64,000 nt of DNA from the NCBI GenBank assembly GCA_013399015.1, contig VWZX01001091.1:372001-436000 (forward strand), given 5' to 3'. The stretch is from Galbula dea. Taxonomy: Eukaryota > Chordata > Aves > Piciformes > Galbulidae. Both the position numbers and the translations under genes were made by a program. Positions 47,341 to 58,537 of the stretch are shown one piece after another. How positions within the stretch are numbered: the first letter of the stretch is position 1; every line of letters begins with the position of its first letter. Under the pieces are notes generated by a model. It saw only the letters and a list, made by a program, of their open reading frames with translations, was not told the origin of the DNA and ran no database searches.

Positions 47341-47345
47341 GCCTA
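47341..47345. repeat. Right target-site duplication of the solo LTR
   Basis: GCCTA, identical to 46251-46255. Confidence 0.75.
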
Positions 47346-49815
47346 TTTTCTGGCCAAGTCTTTCTTTTTCTCCACACACTATGCCTTTTTTCTTAACTTT
47401 ACTCTGCTTTTGGTTGTATTGCATCTTGCTGATGATCTGGATTAGAACAAACCTTTCACCTGGGCTCTTCAAGAGTCTATTTCAAGGTAGAGGGAAAGAA
47501 TTTCCAAATAGTGGTGGTGCTTTTCCAGATCAGAAAGCAGCCAGGACATCAAAACTTAGCAGTAGAGAAGATTTGTTTCAATTCACAGGGGAAAACCTGC
47601 TGATATCTCTGTGTTGTGATACCCAAATCAAAACTGAGGTATGAGTCTGCATCTGATTCCACATAGGCTGCAGTTAGAACTGGATTTTAGCCAGACTCCC
47701 AGGCTAAAACTGACACCAAGCTGCTTTCACTTTCATGTAGCACTGAGGTCCCAAAATAGCTGTCTTAAAATTAATCCAGACATGTCTCAGGTGATGCAGG
47801 AGATAATGCAGAAGTGAGAAGCCTCAGTCTTGTGTAATTCATCTAAGCCTAAGATGCCAAGCTGGGTTGTGATCCCACAGTTGTGATGTATTGGCATCAT
47901 TGTCAGTACTGAGCTTTGTGTTCTCATCTTTGGAACAGTTCCCTCTCATGCTCAGAAATGTCAGCTTATGCTGAAATCCAATCTTCTGGTAGCTCCCAAG
48001 GATTGAAGTTTGACTTCAATCCCTGCTGAGCCAGGGCAGAGAGCAGTTGTATGTTGGTATCAGTCCAGCCTTTTTGGTGCTCTATACTTTGTGTCCACAC
48101 AACTGCCTCCAGGACACACTCTTATGCTGAACATCTGGGTGTGCCCAGGCATTCACCCAGTGGGTATCTTCCCTCTTAGGTTGGGCTAAATCAAGAGGCA
48201 CTTCAGCTTGTGCAGTCTTGACAGCCTATGCTTCTTGTCTCTTTCCAGAGTTCATTTGACATCTCCTATTTTTTTTCCCCTCTCCCTTGATGTTTGATTA
48301 GCAGTTTCCAGAACTGTGCTGCTAATTGCATTAGCCAGGAGTAATCCAAGCCATGCAGACTGACACTGGATTTTCAGTGGCAGAGTGACTGGGGAAGAGA
48401 CCTGCTTTGTCTTCACAGATACTGTATTCAGAAGCAACATGTGTTGTCACATGTTACCATTGGAATTTGTGCAAGGATAGACTGCAAAGCTGCTGAAAAA
48501 TGGAAGAGAAGAACTGATTCCTGTGAAGTGATGTTGGGATGCTCAGCAAAGCACTGGAGGGCTGTGCCAGGGGCCTGGACTCCCACATTGTGGAAGGAAA
48601 CAGAATGAGGCTGGACACACAGACCAAAGAGGCAGCACTCAAGACTTATAAGGAACTGGGAAGATCCTCTGCAGTTCATGGGTGGGAATCTGGGTTCATC
48701 TTGTTCCCACATGTCCCAGAAGACCATTTAGGAGCCCAGAGTTCCAAGCTGAGGCTGGCTTTTGGTCTCAGAGCAAGTGCAAATTCTTGCTAGAGAACTG
48801 GCTTGTGGGAGATATCTGGGTTATGTTGTGACCTTTCAGGTTCTGTTGCTGCTCAGCATGGTGGGGAAATACTGGTGGTACATAAATACTGATACCTTTG
48901 GCTCAGCTGCATCACTGAGCAGATGGCTAAGAGTCTGGGAAGCACAGAGCTAGGGGGCTGAGGAGAGAGGCAGAACAGCCAGAAGTTTATGGGGAGAGAG
49001 AACACCAGGTAACAGCAGTACCTGCCAAAGATTAGGCAGAAGGGCTAAGCTTTGGAAGATGAAGATAAGTAGCAATGTGTCTTTTCTGCCACTTGTTTGG
49101 CTGGTTGGTTTTTTGTCTCTTTGTTGGTTGTTTTTCTCCCTTGGCTTATTCAGTATCTGTGGCCAAGTCAAGTATGTTCTTTCTCTGAAGCAAATTGAGT
49201 CACTCCCTTTCATAATAGTTACAAGGCCCCAGAATGGTTTCTGTAGCTGGATTCAGCCCCATTGGGACTTGCTGAGATAAATATGCTTTGTGAGGGGTGT
49301 TGAGGGGTTCCCCAGCCTGCCTTTGGAAAGAGCAAACACTGAGAGACCCTTGCTGATAGAGGCTGCAGAGGGAACATGGGAGAGTTACATGAGTAGGGCT
49401 CCTGGTCCACTCCTCACTCCTTCAAGAGAGGAAGGGTGGTTCTGGTCCAGGCCCTGTTGTGCTCTCTAGGGTTCTCTTGATGTTCTGTGCAGATATGTAT
49501 GTCTTGAATGAATGGATGTTATTGGTTTGGTTTTGGTTTTTCCCCAAACACATTTTGGAATCAAAGCTAGGTGCTGCAGGTCCTCTCAGCAAAACCACTT
49601 CAAACCATGTTGAGGTTTTGTGGCTCTTGGTAGCTGTGAACCTACTCCCAGCCAATTTCTTCACATGACAAGGTTATTTCAGCAACAACATGATTCTAAG
49701 TATTTCCCACAAACACCTTCATCTTCTGTCTTCAGTTGGTTACTCCTCACTTCTTCCTTCTAAGCCCATTTTTCCAGCCCTTCAGCAAAGCAGAGGGGAG
49801 CTGTGTGTCCCCAAC
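47346..49815. other. Intergenic, no feature recognised
   Basis: Apparently unique sequence; open frames up to about 100 codons without recognisable domains. Confidence 0.55.
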
Positions 49816-49819
49816 ATGA

Positions 49820-50053
49820 GTATATCAGTGCTAACTGCCAGGCTGAAGAAATGCTTAAGGACAGTTGAGGTGCCAGAGCACTGGCACAGACTGCCCAGAG
49901 AGGCTGGGGAGTCTCCTTCTCTGAAGAGATTCAAACCCTGTCTGGACATGCTTCTGTGTGAGCTGGTCTAGGGAATCCTGCTGTGGCAGGGGGGTTGGAC
50001 TAGATGATCTTCCAGGGTCCCTTCCAGCTCCTAACATTCTGTGATTCTGTGAC
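49820..50053 (+). mobile_element. CR1 LINE 3' fragment
   Basis: GAGGTGCCAGAGCACTGGCA, CTGCCCAGAGAGGCTGGGGA, TTGGACTAGATGATCTTCCA and ATTCTGTGATTCTGTGA at the 3' terminus. Confidence 0.92.
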
Positions 50054-50271
50054 AGCACAACCTACAATTTAGGCTTTCTGTTTCCCAGCATGGAAGTTTC
50101 AGGCTGGGCCATGTAGTTTGTGTTTTCCCACATGTGTGGCTTGTTTACCTGTGTGCAGCCTGAGCACTCAGCACCTGGAAACCAGAGCCTTGGTAATGTA
50201 AGACTGTAATGTAACTAGAATCTGCCAGTCTGTCTTTCTGTTCTTTGGGGACTGTATGCATGTGGTGGGAA

Positions 50272-50628
50272 TCACAGAGTGATTGAGGCTGGGAAAGACC
50301 TGCAAGATCACCAAGCTTCTCAGCCCAACACCACCCTGCCACTGAACCATATTGCAAATTGCCATGTCTACAAGGTTTTTGAACACTTCCAGGGGTGGAG
50401 ACTGCACCACTTCCCTGGGCAGCCTCTTCCAGTGCTTAACCACTGTTTAGTGAATAAATAGGTCCTAATATCCAACCTGAACCTTCTCTGGTGCAGCTTG
50501 AGCCCATGTCCTCATGTCCTATTGCTAGTCAGCTGGGAGAAGAGACCATCCCTCACCTTGCTCCAACCTCCTCTGCAGCAGGTAGAGAGAGAGAAGGTCT
50601 CCCCTGAGCCTCCCTTTCATGGTGTGAA
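50272..50628 (-). mobile_element. Older CR1 LINE 3' fragment
   Basis: TCACAGAGTGATTGAGGCTG, CACTTCCAGGGGTGGAGACT, CCAACCTGAACCTTCTCTGG and GAGAGAGAAGGTCTCCCCTG mark an inverted, diverged copy. Confidence 0.87.
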
Positions 50629-51261
50629 CTACCCCCCAGTTGAAAACCAGAAAATGTCACCAATGGCACCAGCCTCTGAGCCAAGGGCTCAAAAAGCAAA
50701 TTGGTCTGTTCTTTGAAGCTGCTTTCTGATGTTCTGTTCCAGTGTATGTGTTGAGCTGATCAGAGGGACCTGACAGTTTGAGATTGGCTGGATAAATGAA
50801 GGAGGAAAGAAAATGGTTGTGATCATTGTCAATGAAGTTAGAGCATGGGCTACTCTAAATAATGATTCCTGGCCATGGCATCTTGTCAGATGCTCTACTT
50901 GCAATGCTCATTAATAGCAGTTACTGCTACTGTACTGTTGTTTTGGACTGACACAATACTTTACAAAGAATCAATGCCAGAAAGCAGCAATGAATATTGT
51001 TCTAAGGCTTGGAAAGGACCTCAATATTTTTTTTTTCCTTTAAAATGAGACAAAAAGTTTCCACCATAAATCATGATGACATTAGTAATAATTTAGTTTT
51101 TCCATTCTCTCATACAGAAGTACTCTTTCTATTGTTTTGTCCAAGTGATCTCAAAGATCTGAGATGTTCTGATGTCTGATAAGATTGCTGCATTCCAGAC
51201 TAAATGGGAAAAGTTAATGAGAAAGTGCATTCTTACAGGGAAAAACTAGCAGAGTAACTAC
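50629..51261. other. Intergenic, no feature recognised
   Basis: AT-rich; nothing identifiable. Confidence 0.5.
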
Positions 51262-51604
51262 ATTTATTTTGACCTTCCAGTACCTGAGGGGAACTTACAA
51301 AGAGGCTGGAGAGGGCTTGTTTTCAAAGGCCTGTAGTGAAAGGACAAGGGAAATGGCTTTAAATTAGAGAAGAGCAGATTTAGATTAGATATTAGGAAAA
51401 GGTTCCTTCCCATGAGGGGAGTGGAACACTGGAACAGGTTGCCCAGGGAGGTGGTTGAGGCCCTGTCCCTGGAGGCATTCAAGGTGAGGCTAGACAAGGT
51501 TCTGAGCAACCTGATTTAGTTGGGGCTGTCCCTGCTCTCTACAGGGTGGTTGGACTAGATGACCTCTGAGGTCCCTTCCAACCCAGATGATTCTGTGATT
51601 CTAT
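51262..51604 (+). mobile_element. CR1 LINE 3' fragment
   Basis: Begins TTTATTTTGACCTTCCAGTA, then TTAGATTAGATATTAGGAAA, GGAACAGGTTGCCCAGGGAG, GACTAGATGACCTCTGAGGT and ATTCTGTGATTCTAT. Closely related to 54472-54757. Confidence 0.93.
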
Positions 51605-53706
51605 TTTATGATTAAATGTATCCAGTTCCTCAGCTCTGAAGATGGTTTTCATGTTGTGCAGCTGTGCCTTTGACATCTGCCCTGGAGGCATAGCACTGGA
51701 GATGTGCAGAGCTTTGCTCTCCAACACTACAGCTGATGGCTCTTTGCAGGAGGAAATTAGAAGCTGTGAATTCTTTCTCATCTGATTTACCAAGAGTTAC
51801 TGAATACACCACCTTATCTGACAAGTGGTAATAAGCTGTAGTGGCTGTGTTCTTGCTATGCTTCATTGAGCAGGGGGACAGAGGTGCTTTGCTCAGTCTA
51901 TTTCATCTGTGCCACAGGAAAGTGTGTCTTGGTTTTCTCTTACAGCAGAACTCCTGCTACCCATTACAAATGTTCCTCTTCTACTATCATATCACCAGTA
52001 CCTTAGCCCCTTGGCAAACATCCATTTTCCAAGGGAAAACATTTCCAGTGGCCATTCCATCAATATCCTTTTTGTGGCATGACTTTTTCTTTGGTTACAT
52101 TTCCCTGTCTCTCTCTAATGAAATGTAAATTCTAGCTCTGCTTTCACAGTACTCCATCTCCTTTTAGCAAGTGCTTTGTTTCAAGTAGCCTGCCTACCCC
52201 ATGTTTTAGTCATGGGAGAAACCTCAACTAGTTCCATCACTGCTACCCTGGGGAAAAGGGTGGTGTGTCCTGTAGAAAGCATTCTGAGTGTTGCCAGTGA
52301 TGGATATGGTGTCAGGTGTTCATAACAGCAGGCAATGGGCATGCTGGGGGCTTTCAAATCACATCCTTTTGCTGCAGTGTTTTTAAACTCAACAAGCTGG
52401 GCTGGCTTCTCTGGCTATGGGGAAAGAATTTTCTAGTCACTTAGTCATTTTTTGGACAGCTTTGCAGACTGCAATGGATGAAGCCTGGGAAACAACCTAA
52501 CAAATATAGCCTGTGTTGGGCCAAAGTGGGGCTTTGGGCTGAGGGAGGACTGTGTTTTGCTAGTGCTTCAGAGCATGAGGAGCTGAACTTTGGTTATATC
52601 TTTGCAGGCCATCAAGTGTGCTGCTAAGAAATGCTCTCTTGCATGAGTGTCTAGTGGAGTGTGTTCTCAAGGAATGACTCTTGGGTTGAATTACTCTAGG
52701 AAAGGAGGCTGCCTAAAAGCAAGTCATCCTGCCCATTACAGCCTTTTGCCTCCCTTTGGCTGGTTATTAGGCACCACTAATATTATTAGGAAGCCACTTC
52801 TTAGCTGCTGCTCTTGTCTTCCTTTAGACTGTGAATCCTTTTCTTCATAGCTGCAATCTGGGGGTTTTGTCTGTAGCTGTAAAGGACAATTTCCCACTTA
52901 AAAAGGAGAGTGTGCTTGGAGGGAATGCATTCCATGGGCCATCTCCTCTGGCAGCCAGAGAAGAGTTGGGAGAGCCTTCATCCAGCCAAAGGTGCACACA
53001 GCAAAACAGTGATCCTGAGGGCACACACTTTAAAACAAGGAAATGCAAAATGAGTCTGTAACATCCTAACCAAGGCATTTGTCTCACATCTGCTCCTCCA
53101 ATTCCTTCCCTCTGCCTCTGTGTGACAGACTCATGTGAAATCTCAGGTATGCCAACAGCTGAGAAACCTTCTTGTGCAGCTGCAGTATGTGCACAGGATT
53201 TGGGTTTAGTCTCCTAATGTTGAATGCTAAGACAAGGTTCCAGAGGTGTCCTAACTGCAAGGTATTTACCATTTTCTTACTCTTTTTCCTCTGGCTTAGA
53301 GCCATAATTTGCACCATATTGAAAGCTTCTGGGCTGACTGCCAGTGCCAGGCAGGCTGGTTCTGCTAGGGTCTCTGGGATGGCCTGTGCATCTCCTAGGG
53401 AGAATGAAGAAGCTGTTGGCCACTACTTGGTACTTGATGCTATTGTCTCAACAGCTTCACTGGGAGCACAACTAGACCTGACTTCCACTGTGCAAAGTAC
53501 TGAGTATTAAAGAACATCATTGTCCTGGGTAGGTTTGCTGGGTAGAGATACAAACTGGGCAGAAAGAAGACCTAAAGAGCACACAAAGAGTGCTAGGAAT
53601 CTGCATAGCTTTCACCTGGAGCAGACCCCAATGCCTGGAGCCTGGCCACTCCAAAGAGAATGCAGTGAGAGGCCCTGTGGGGAGCAGTTGGCTTTAACCT
53701 CACTGA
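51605..53706. other. Intergenic, no feature recognised
   Basis: Unique-looking sequence, no exon supported. Confidence 0.5.
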
Positions 53707-53836
53707 TAATCATAGAACTGTCAGAGTTGGAAGGTACCTTAAAGATCATCTAGTTCCAACCCCCCTGCCTGGCAGGGACACCNAACCCCAACTCTCCCAG
53801 CCTGTCCTCACAGCAGAGGTGCTCCAGGCCTCTGAT
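53707..53836 (-). mobile_element. CR1 LINE fragment with internal deletion at an N
   Basis: The inverted 3' end (AATCATAGAACTGTCAGAGT, CATCTAGTTCCAACCCCCCT) runs to base 53782. After the N at 53783 it resumes in a more internal CR1 segment (TCACAGCAGAGGTGCTCCAG). Confidence 0.85.
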
Positions 53837-54471
53837 GCCAATATTTGCTGTTCTAAATTGGGCCAAAATGGCTTTGTTTATTTAACCATCTGTTTGCAAT
53901 AGATTCTCACCATCTTTTTCTTTTGTGCCCAGATTACTTCCATAGCCACATGTCACATATTGCTATTCTAACAGCTGCTCAAAGGACTGCTGTTTTTAAA
54001 CCTGTAGCAATGGCTGGATGCATGAGTCCTCAGCTAGCAAACAGCCTGTTCACTCACATTGGTGCCTGGTTCTTGCATTTCTTGTACTTGGAGTCAGCTA
54101 CTCCCTTTTGAGGTAGAATATCTGGGGTAAAGCAAAAGCAGGTGTGTAAAACCAAAGGGGAGGCCAAGAGTTTTTATTCTAGTCTTTCCATTTTCTGCTG
54201 AGTGCATCTTGGGTGTGTTAGACCTACTGGAGACATACAGTACTGTTGCACTGCACAGCTTGTATGGTGCCCAATAATCCTCTGCAAGTGGCTGAAGTCA
54301 GAAGTAAAATGAAGAAACAGCAGCACACTGGATTAGTCTTACAGGAGGCAAGTCAAAGCTACCAGGAGATTTCCCACTTCCTGGCACATTCCCTTGCTTG
54401 AGCTGTGATCTTCTGCACTGCAGTGATGTAAGATAAGTTAGTTGGCTTAGTGAGATGAGGCTTAGGCATAG
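53837..54471. other. Intergenic, no feature recognised
   Basis: No coding or repeat signal that I can name. Confidence 0.5.
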
Positions 54472-54757
54472 TTCTTCAGTGAAAGGACAAGGGGAAGTGG
54501 CTTTAAATTAGAGAAGAGTAGGTTTAGATTAGATATTAGGAAAAAGTTCCTTCCCATGAGGGGAGTGGAACACTGGAACAGGTTNTCTCCTGGAAGCCTT
54601 ATCCTCTTATCCCCATCCCTGGAGGCATTCAAGGTGAGGCTAGACAAGGTTCTGAGCAACCTGATCTAGTTGGGGATGTCCCTGCTCACTGTAGGGGGGT
54701 TGGACTAGATGACCTCTGAGGTCCCTTCCAACCCAGATGATTCTATGGTTCTGTGGG
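54472..54757 (+). mobile_element. CR1 LINE 3' fragment containing an N and a foreign patch
   Basis: Nearly the same sequence as 51336-51600 except that bases 54585 to about 54611, starting with N, replace the expected GCCCAGGGAGGTGGTTGAGG block. Ends GACTAGATGACCTCTGAGGT and ATGATTCTATGGTTCTGTG. Confidence 0.92.
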
Positions 54758-56061
54758 ATAGATGGCCTTTGGGAGCATTTGCCCCAGCTATCTGCAGGCG
54801 TCAGACAGACTAGATGGTTAAGTTTGCCAGGTCAGTTCCCTGGGCTCCCAGCAGGAATGTGTCTCTCACTGTGTATGGAGTCAGGGAGATAATTCAGGAG
54901 CTCAGTGCAGGAGCCTGAGCATGGGTAAGATGAGCAGATCTCTCAGCATGCATGTCTCTTACAGTAAACAGGGGACAGTTCTGCCTGTGCTTGTATCTTT
55001 TGTCTCTGTGGGGTTATCTGTTAGGTAATTATGTGTTTGAATTCTCCAGTTATTTCTGAGGGGAATATGCTTTTCTTTGTCCTTTTGGACTGCAACTTCA
55101 CAGAGCCAGCTGAAGCACTCATCAAGAAGAGTAGCTGTTAGAAACACTTGGCCTCTTTCAGAAGCAGCTGAAAGCAGCTGGAAGTTTGTGGCTTCTCTGT
55201 CAAGGGAGGAGATGGAAGAATATCAATTTTGAAGACATGGAGGGTTAAAACTGTATCAAAAATTCAGAGGGGTAATGAAGAAATGTAATATTTCCCAAAT
55301 AGGAGAATTGTTTCCTGTATGTCTGCTCAAAGATACAAACTTAGACTTAAGGGACAGGCTGATCCTCAACATTACAAAGGTTAGAAATATTTCTTTGCTA
55401 TGCAAATGTTTTTTCACACCTTCCAAAGCACTTAGTATCCTCTGTGATAGGCAATGGAGACCATTAAATGGATGGCAGATCTGATCTGCTCTCTCACACA
55501 GCTTTTTCTTCTTCTATTTTCCCTGAAAAACACAAGGATTTTCCTCAGCTTCTTCAAATTTATTGTTGAGTTTTGTGTCAGGCTTTCCATACAAATTTAA
55601 GCTGAGATTGTAGTCAAGGACACATACCAGAGAAGGGAATCAAACCAAGTTCTCTTTCTGTGGGAGGTTAGTTTACACCAGCTATGAGTTGCCCTTTTTC
55701 ATTTGCTCCACATCCATCTACTGACACCATGTGGCCATCATTTCAGTTTTGCCTACAGGATCTTTCAGCTGGTGTCCAACCAACATCTTCCACCAACAGT
55801 TGCTTTCCTTCCTCTTTTAGGCAAGAAAGTGATAAATTCTTTTGCTATTGGTTATTAAGATGCCAGTCCTGAAGAAAATGCCCTCTTAAAATGGCTGCAA
55901 CTAGGAAAAGGAGAAACTTTCCCATCAAGAGGAGAACCATTATTCTTTTGGGGCCCATTGGAGTGAGACATTTCCTTGCTGTTCCTGAGAGCCTTATTAG
56001 TGCTGTGATGGTAGAACAATGCACAAGACTAAGCTGAAGGAGGTGGAAAGATGAGAGACAT
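54758..56061. other. Intergenic, no feature recognised
   Basis: Unique-looking sequence without supported features. Confidence 0.5.
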
Positions 56062-56607
56062 ATAGGCCTCATCCACCTGGTGAGGCCACATCTGGAATAT
56101 TGTGTCCGGTTCTGGGCCCCTCAGTTGAAGAAGGATAGGGAACTGCTGGAAAGAGTCCAGCACAGAGCCACCAAAATGCTGAAGGGGCTGGAACATCTTC
56201 CTTCTGAGGAAAGGCTGAGGGAGCTGGGTCTCTTTAGCTTGGAGAAAAGGAGGCTAAGGGGTGACCTCATTTATGCTTTTAAATATGTGAAGGGTGTGTG
56301 TCAGGAGAATGGGTTCAGGCTCTTCTCAGTGAAGCCCAGTGACAGGACAAGAGGCAATGGCTGTAAGCTGAAGCAGAGGAGGCTCCATGTGAATACATGT
56401 AGGAATTTTTTCCCAGTGAGGTGCCAGAGCACTGGCAAAGACTGCCCAGAGAGGCTGTGGAGTCTCCTTCTCTGGACATATTCAGAACCCATCTGGACAC
56501 TCTTCTGTGTGACCTGGTGTAGGGAATCCTGCTGTGGCAGAGGGGTTGGACTAGATGCTCTTTCAAGGTCCCTTCCAACTCCTAACATTCTGTGATTCTG
56601 TGAATCT
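56062..56607 (+). mobile_element. CR1 LINE fragment with ORF2 C-terminal remnant
   Basis: The longest CR1 copy here. One frame stays open for about 110 codons across the CR1 reverse-transcriptase C-terminus (MRPHLEYCVRFWAPQLKKDR, GLFSLEKRRLRGDLIYAFKY) before 3' UTR sequence and ATTCTGTGATTCTGTGAATC. It lacks most of ORF2, so it cannot move on its own. Confidence 0.94.
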
Positions 56608-57975
56608 GGCAGGTATTTCATTAGTGTGACAGCATTTCCATCAGCCTTATTCATAGCTACTCATCAGCTGTTACAGCTTATTGCTGATGAAATCAAGAGG
56701 AGGACTGGGTTATCAGTAGAAGGACTATAGTGCAGAATGTCTTGCATGGTTGCAGTAACCCCTCCAGAGGAGTTAGTGGGACAGTGTACTCTTGGAAGAG
56801 GCTACAGGGAATGGCTGCATTTCCTTCTCCATGGGTTGGAGAGCAGGCAGACTGGCTGCTGGGTGGGAATATCATCCTCAGGTTCTCACTGCAAATGGTA
56901 TGATTTTAGTCTTTTACAGAAAACTATGTTAAAAGGAGGGAAAGGGAGCAATCTATAAAGGCACAGCAGCAATTTCTTCCTGTTGTTACCTTGGGTTGTG
57001 TAGCTGTGCCAGCACACACTCTAGCCAATCTTTGGTAAGGTAAAAATTCATGTTATCATTTGCAGGCAGGTTTCCATATGAACAGGAAACAAGAGAGTCA
57101 GTAGCACAAAGCTGCTTCTCCCAAGGAAATCTCTTCTCCTCAAATATTCTGGTGGGTTATGAGAATTGTGATGGGTTTGTTGGTTGCTTGCTTGCTTGTT
57201 TTCCCTTCTGTTTTCTGGACAGCTTTAGAAATGCATCTGATTTCAGGAAGCTGTTTTCTCTAGAAAGATAAACTGTCCTTAAAAAGAACAGGGGGGGGAA
57301 AAAGAAAGAAAGAAGTTTGGTTTGGTTCAACTTTGGCATGACTTGTTAAAACAAAGCAAGGCAGATACCTTTGCAGTACAATCAGGGGGAAAAAAAGCTG
57401 TAGTGTAAATTCATATTGTCTGTGTTATTTCCTAACTCTGCATGAAATGTGCTTTGCTTCTGCTTGAAGCCTGAACTTGTTGTTTCAAGAGAAAGGCTTT
57501 CTGGAACCTTGCAGGAAATGCTGACCTGGCTGCAGGGTGTACTTCTCCCCTGTAACAAAAGGGGGGGGGGAAATAGCTTTTACTGGCAAGGGAAACTGGC
57601 TTTATTTCTGTCATAAATCAGCCCTGTGTCAGAGAAGCAGGATGCCTCTTGTGTGAACTGTTAATAGTTGAACATTTTTCTAGCTGGATGATGGCAGGGT
57701 TTTAAGAGCTATTGACAGCTATGCAATAACTGGAATGAAAATCTCCATCATAAACTACAGCTTTAATCCCAGATAAGAAGAGAGTTTGATGAAGGAACTG
57801 AAATTTCCTGATCATCAATGAGAACTTAAATTATCTTCATGACTGTAAATTAGTGTATCAGACTCCTTGTTTGAACTGAGGTGTTTTAGAAAGACATTAA
57901 AAGCAGAGATCCTATTTTCAGTAGGATTTGAGAATCAGAGATGAAATCTTAGGAACCTTATGCTTATCAGCTTCT
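56608..57975. other. Intergenic, with two G-runs
   Basis: Holds G-runs at 57291-57298 (8 G) and 57561-57570 (10 G). 57660-57900 is unique AT-rich sequence. No exon supported. Confidence 0.55.
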
Positions 57976-58302
57976 AGAGGGTGGGTGTCAAGAGGATGGG
58001 GCCACTCTCTTTTCAGTGGTGTCCAGTGAGAGCCCAAGGAGCAATGGGTACAAACTGGAGCACAGGAAGTTCTACCTCAACATAGGGAAAAGCTTTGTTG
58101 CTGTGAGGGTGATGGAGCATGGAACAGGCTGCCCAGAGAGGCTGTAGTCTCCTTCTCTGGAGGCTTTCAGAATCAGCCTGGGCATGATCCTGGGCAACAT
58201 GCTCTAAATGAACTTGTTTTGACAGAGGGGTTGGACTAGGTGCTCCCCAGAGGTCCCTTCCAACCCCTACCAGTCTGGGATTTTCTCTTTGATTCTCTGA
58301 AA
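57976..58302 (+). mobile_element. CR1 LINE 3' fragment (first of a head-to-tail pair)
   Basis: GAACAGGCTGCCCAGAGAGG, GGTTGGACTAGGTGCTCCCC and AGGTCCCTTCCAACCCCTAC, ending in TTTGATTCTCTGA. Confidence 0.88.
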
Positions 58303-58304
58303 CA

Positions 58305-58537
58305 CAGAAGGAGGAGGCTGAGCAGAGACCTTCTTGCTCTCTACAACTACCTGAAAGGAGTTTGTAGCAGGGTGGGGGTTGGTCTCTTCTCCCAGGTGAC
58401 TAGCAATAAGACAAGAAAAAATGGCCTCAAGTTGTGCCAGGGGAAGTTCAGGCTGGATATTAGGAGAGGTTAAGCATTGGCAGAGGCTGCCCAGGGCAGT
58501 GGTGGAGTCACCATCCCTGGAGGGGTTCAGAAAGCAT
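58305..58537 (+). mobile_element. CR1 LINE fragment (second of the pair)
   Basis: CTCTACAACTACCTGAAAGG, GTTGGTCTCTTCTCCCAGGT, CTCAAGTTGTGCCAGGGGAA and GTGGAGTCACCATCCCTGGA. It belongs to the same lineage as 2865-3285 but lacks the 3' terminus. Confidence 0.9.

Noticed and set aside
56080..56595. 171-codon open frame on the plus strand
   Set aside because: It is the decayed C-terminus and 3' UTR of a CR1 element, reported as a mobile element and not as a host gene.
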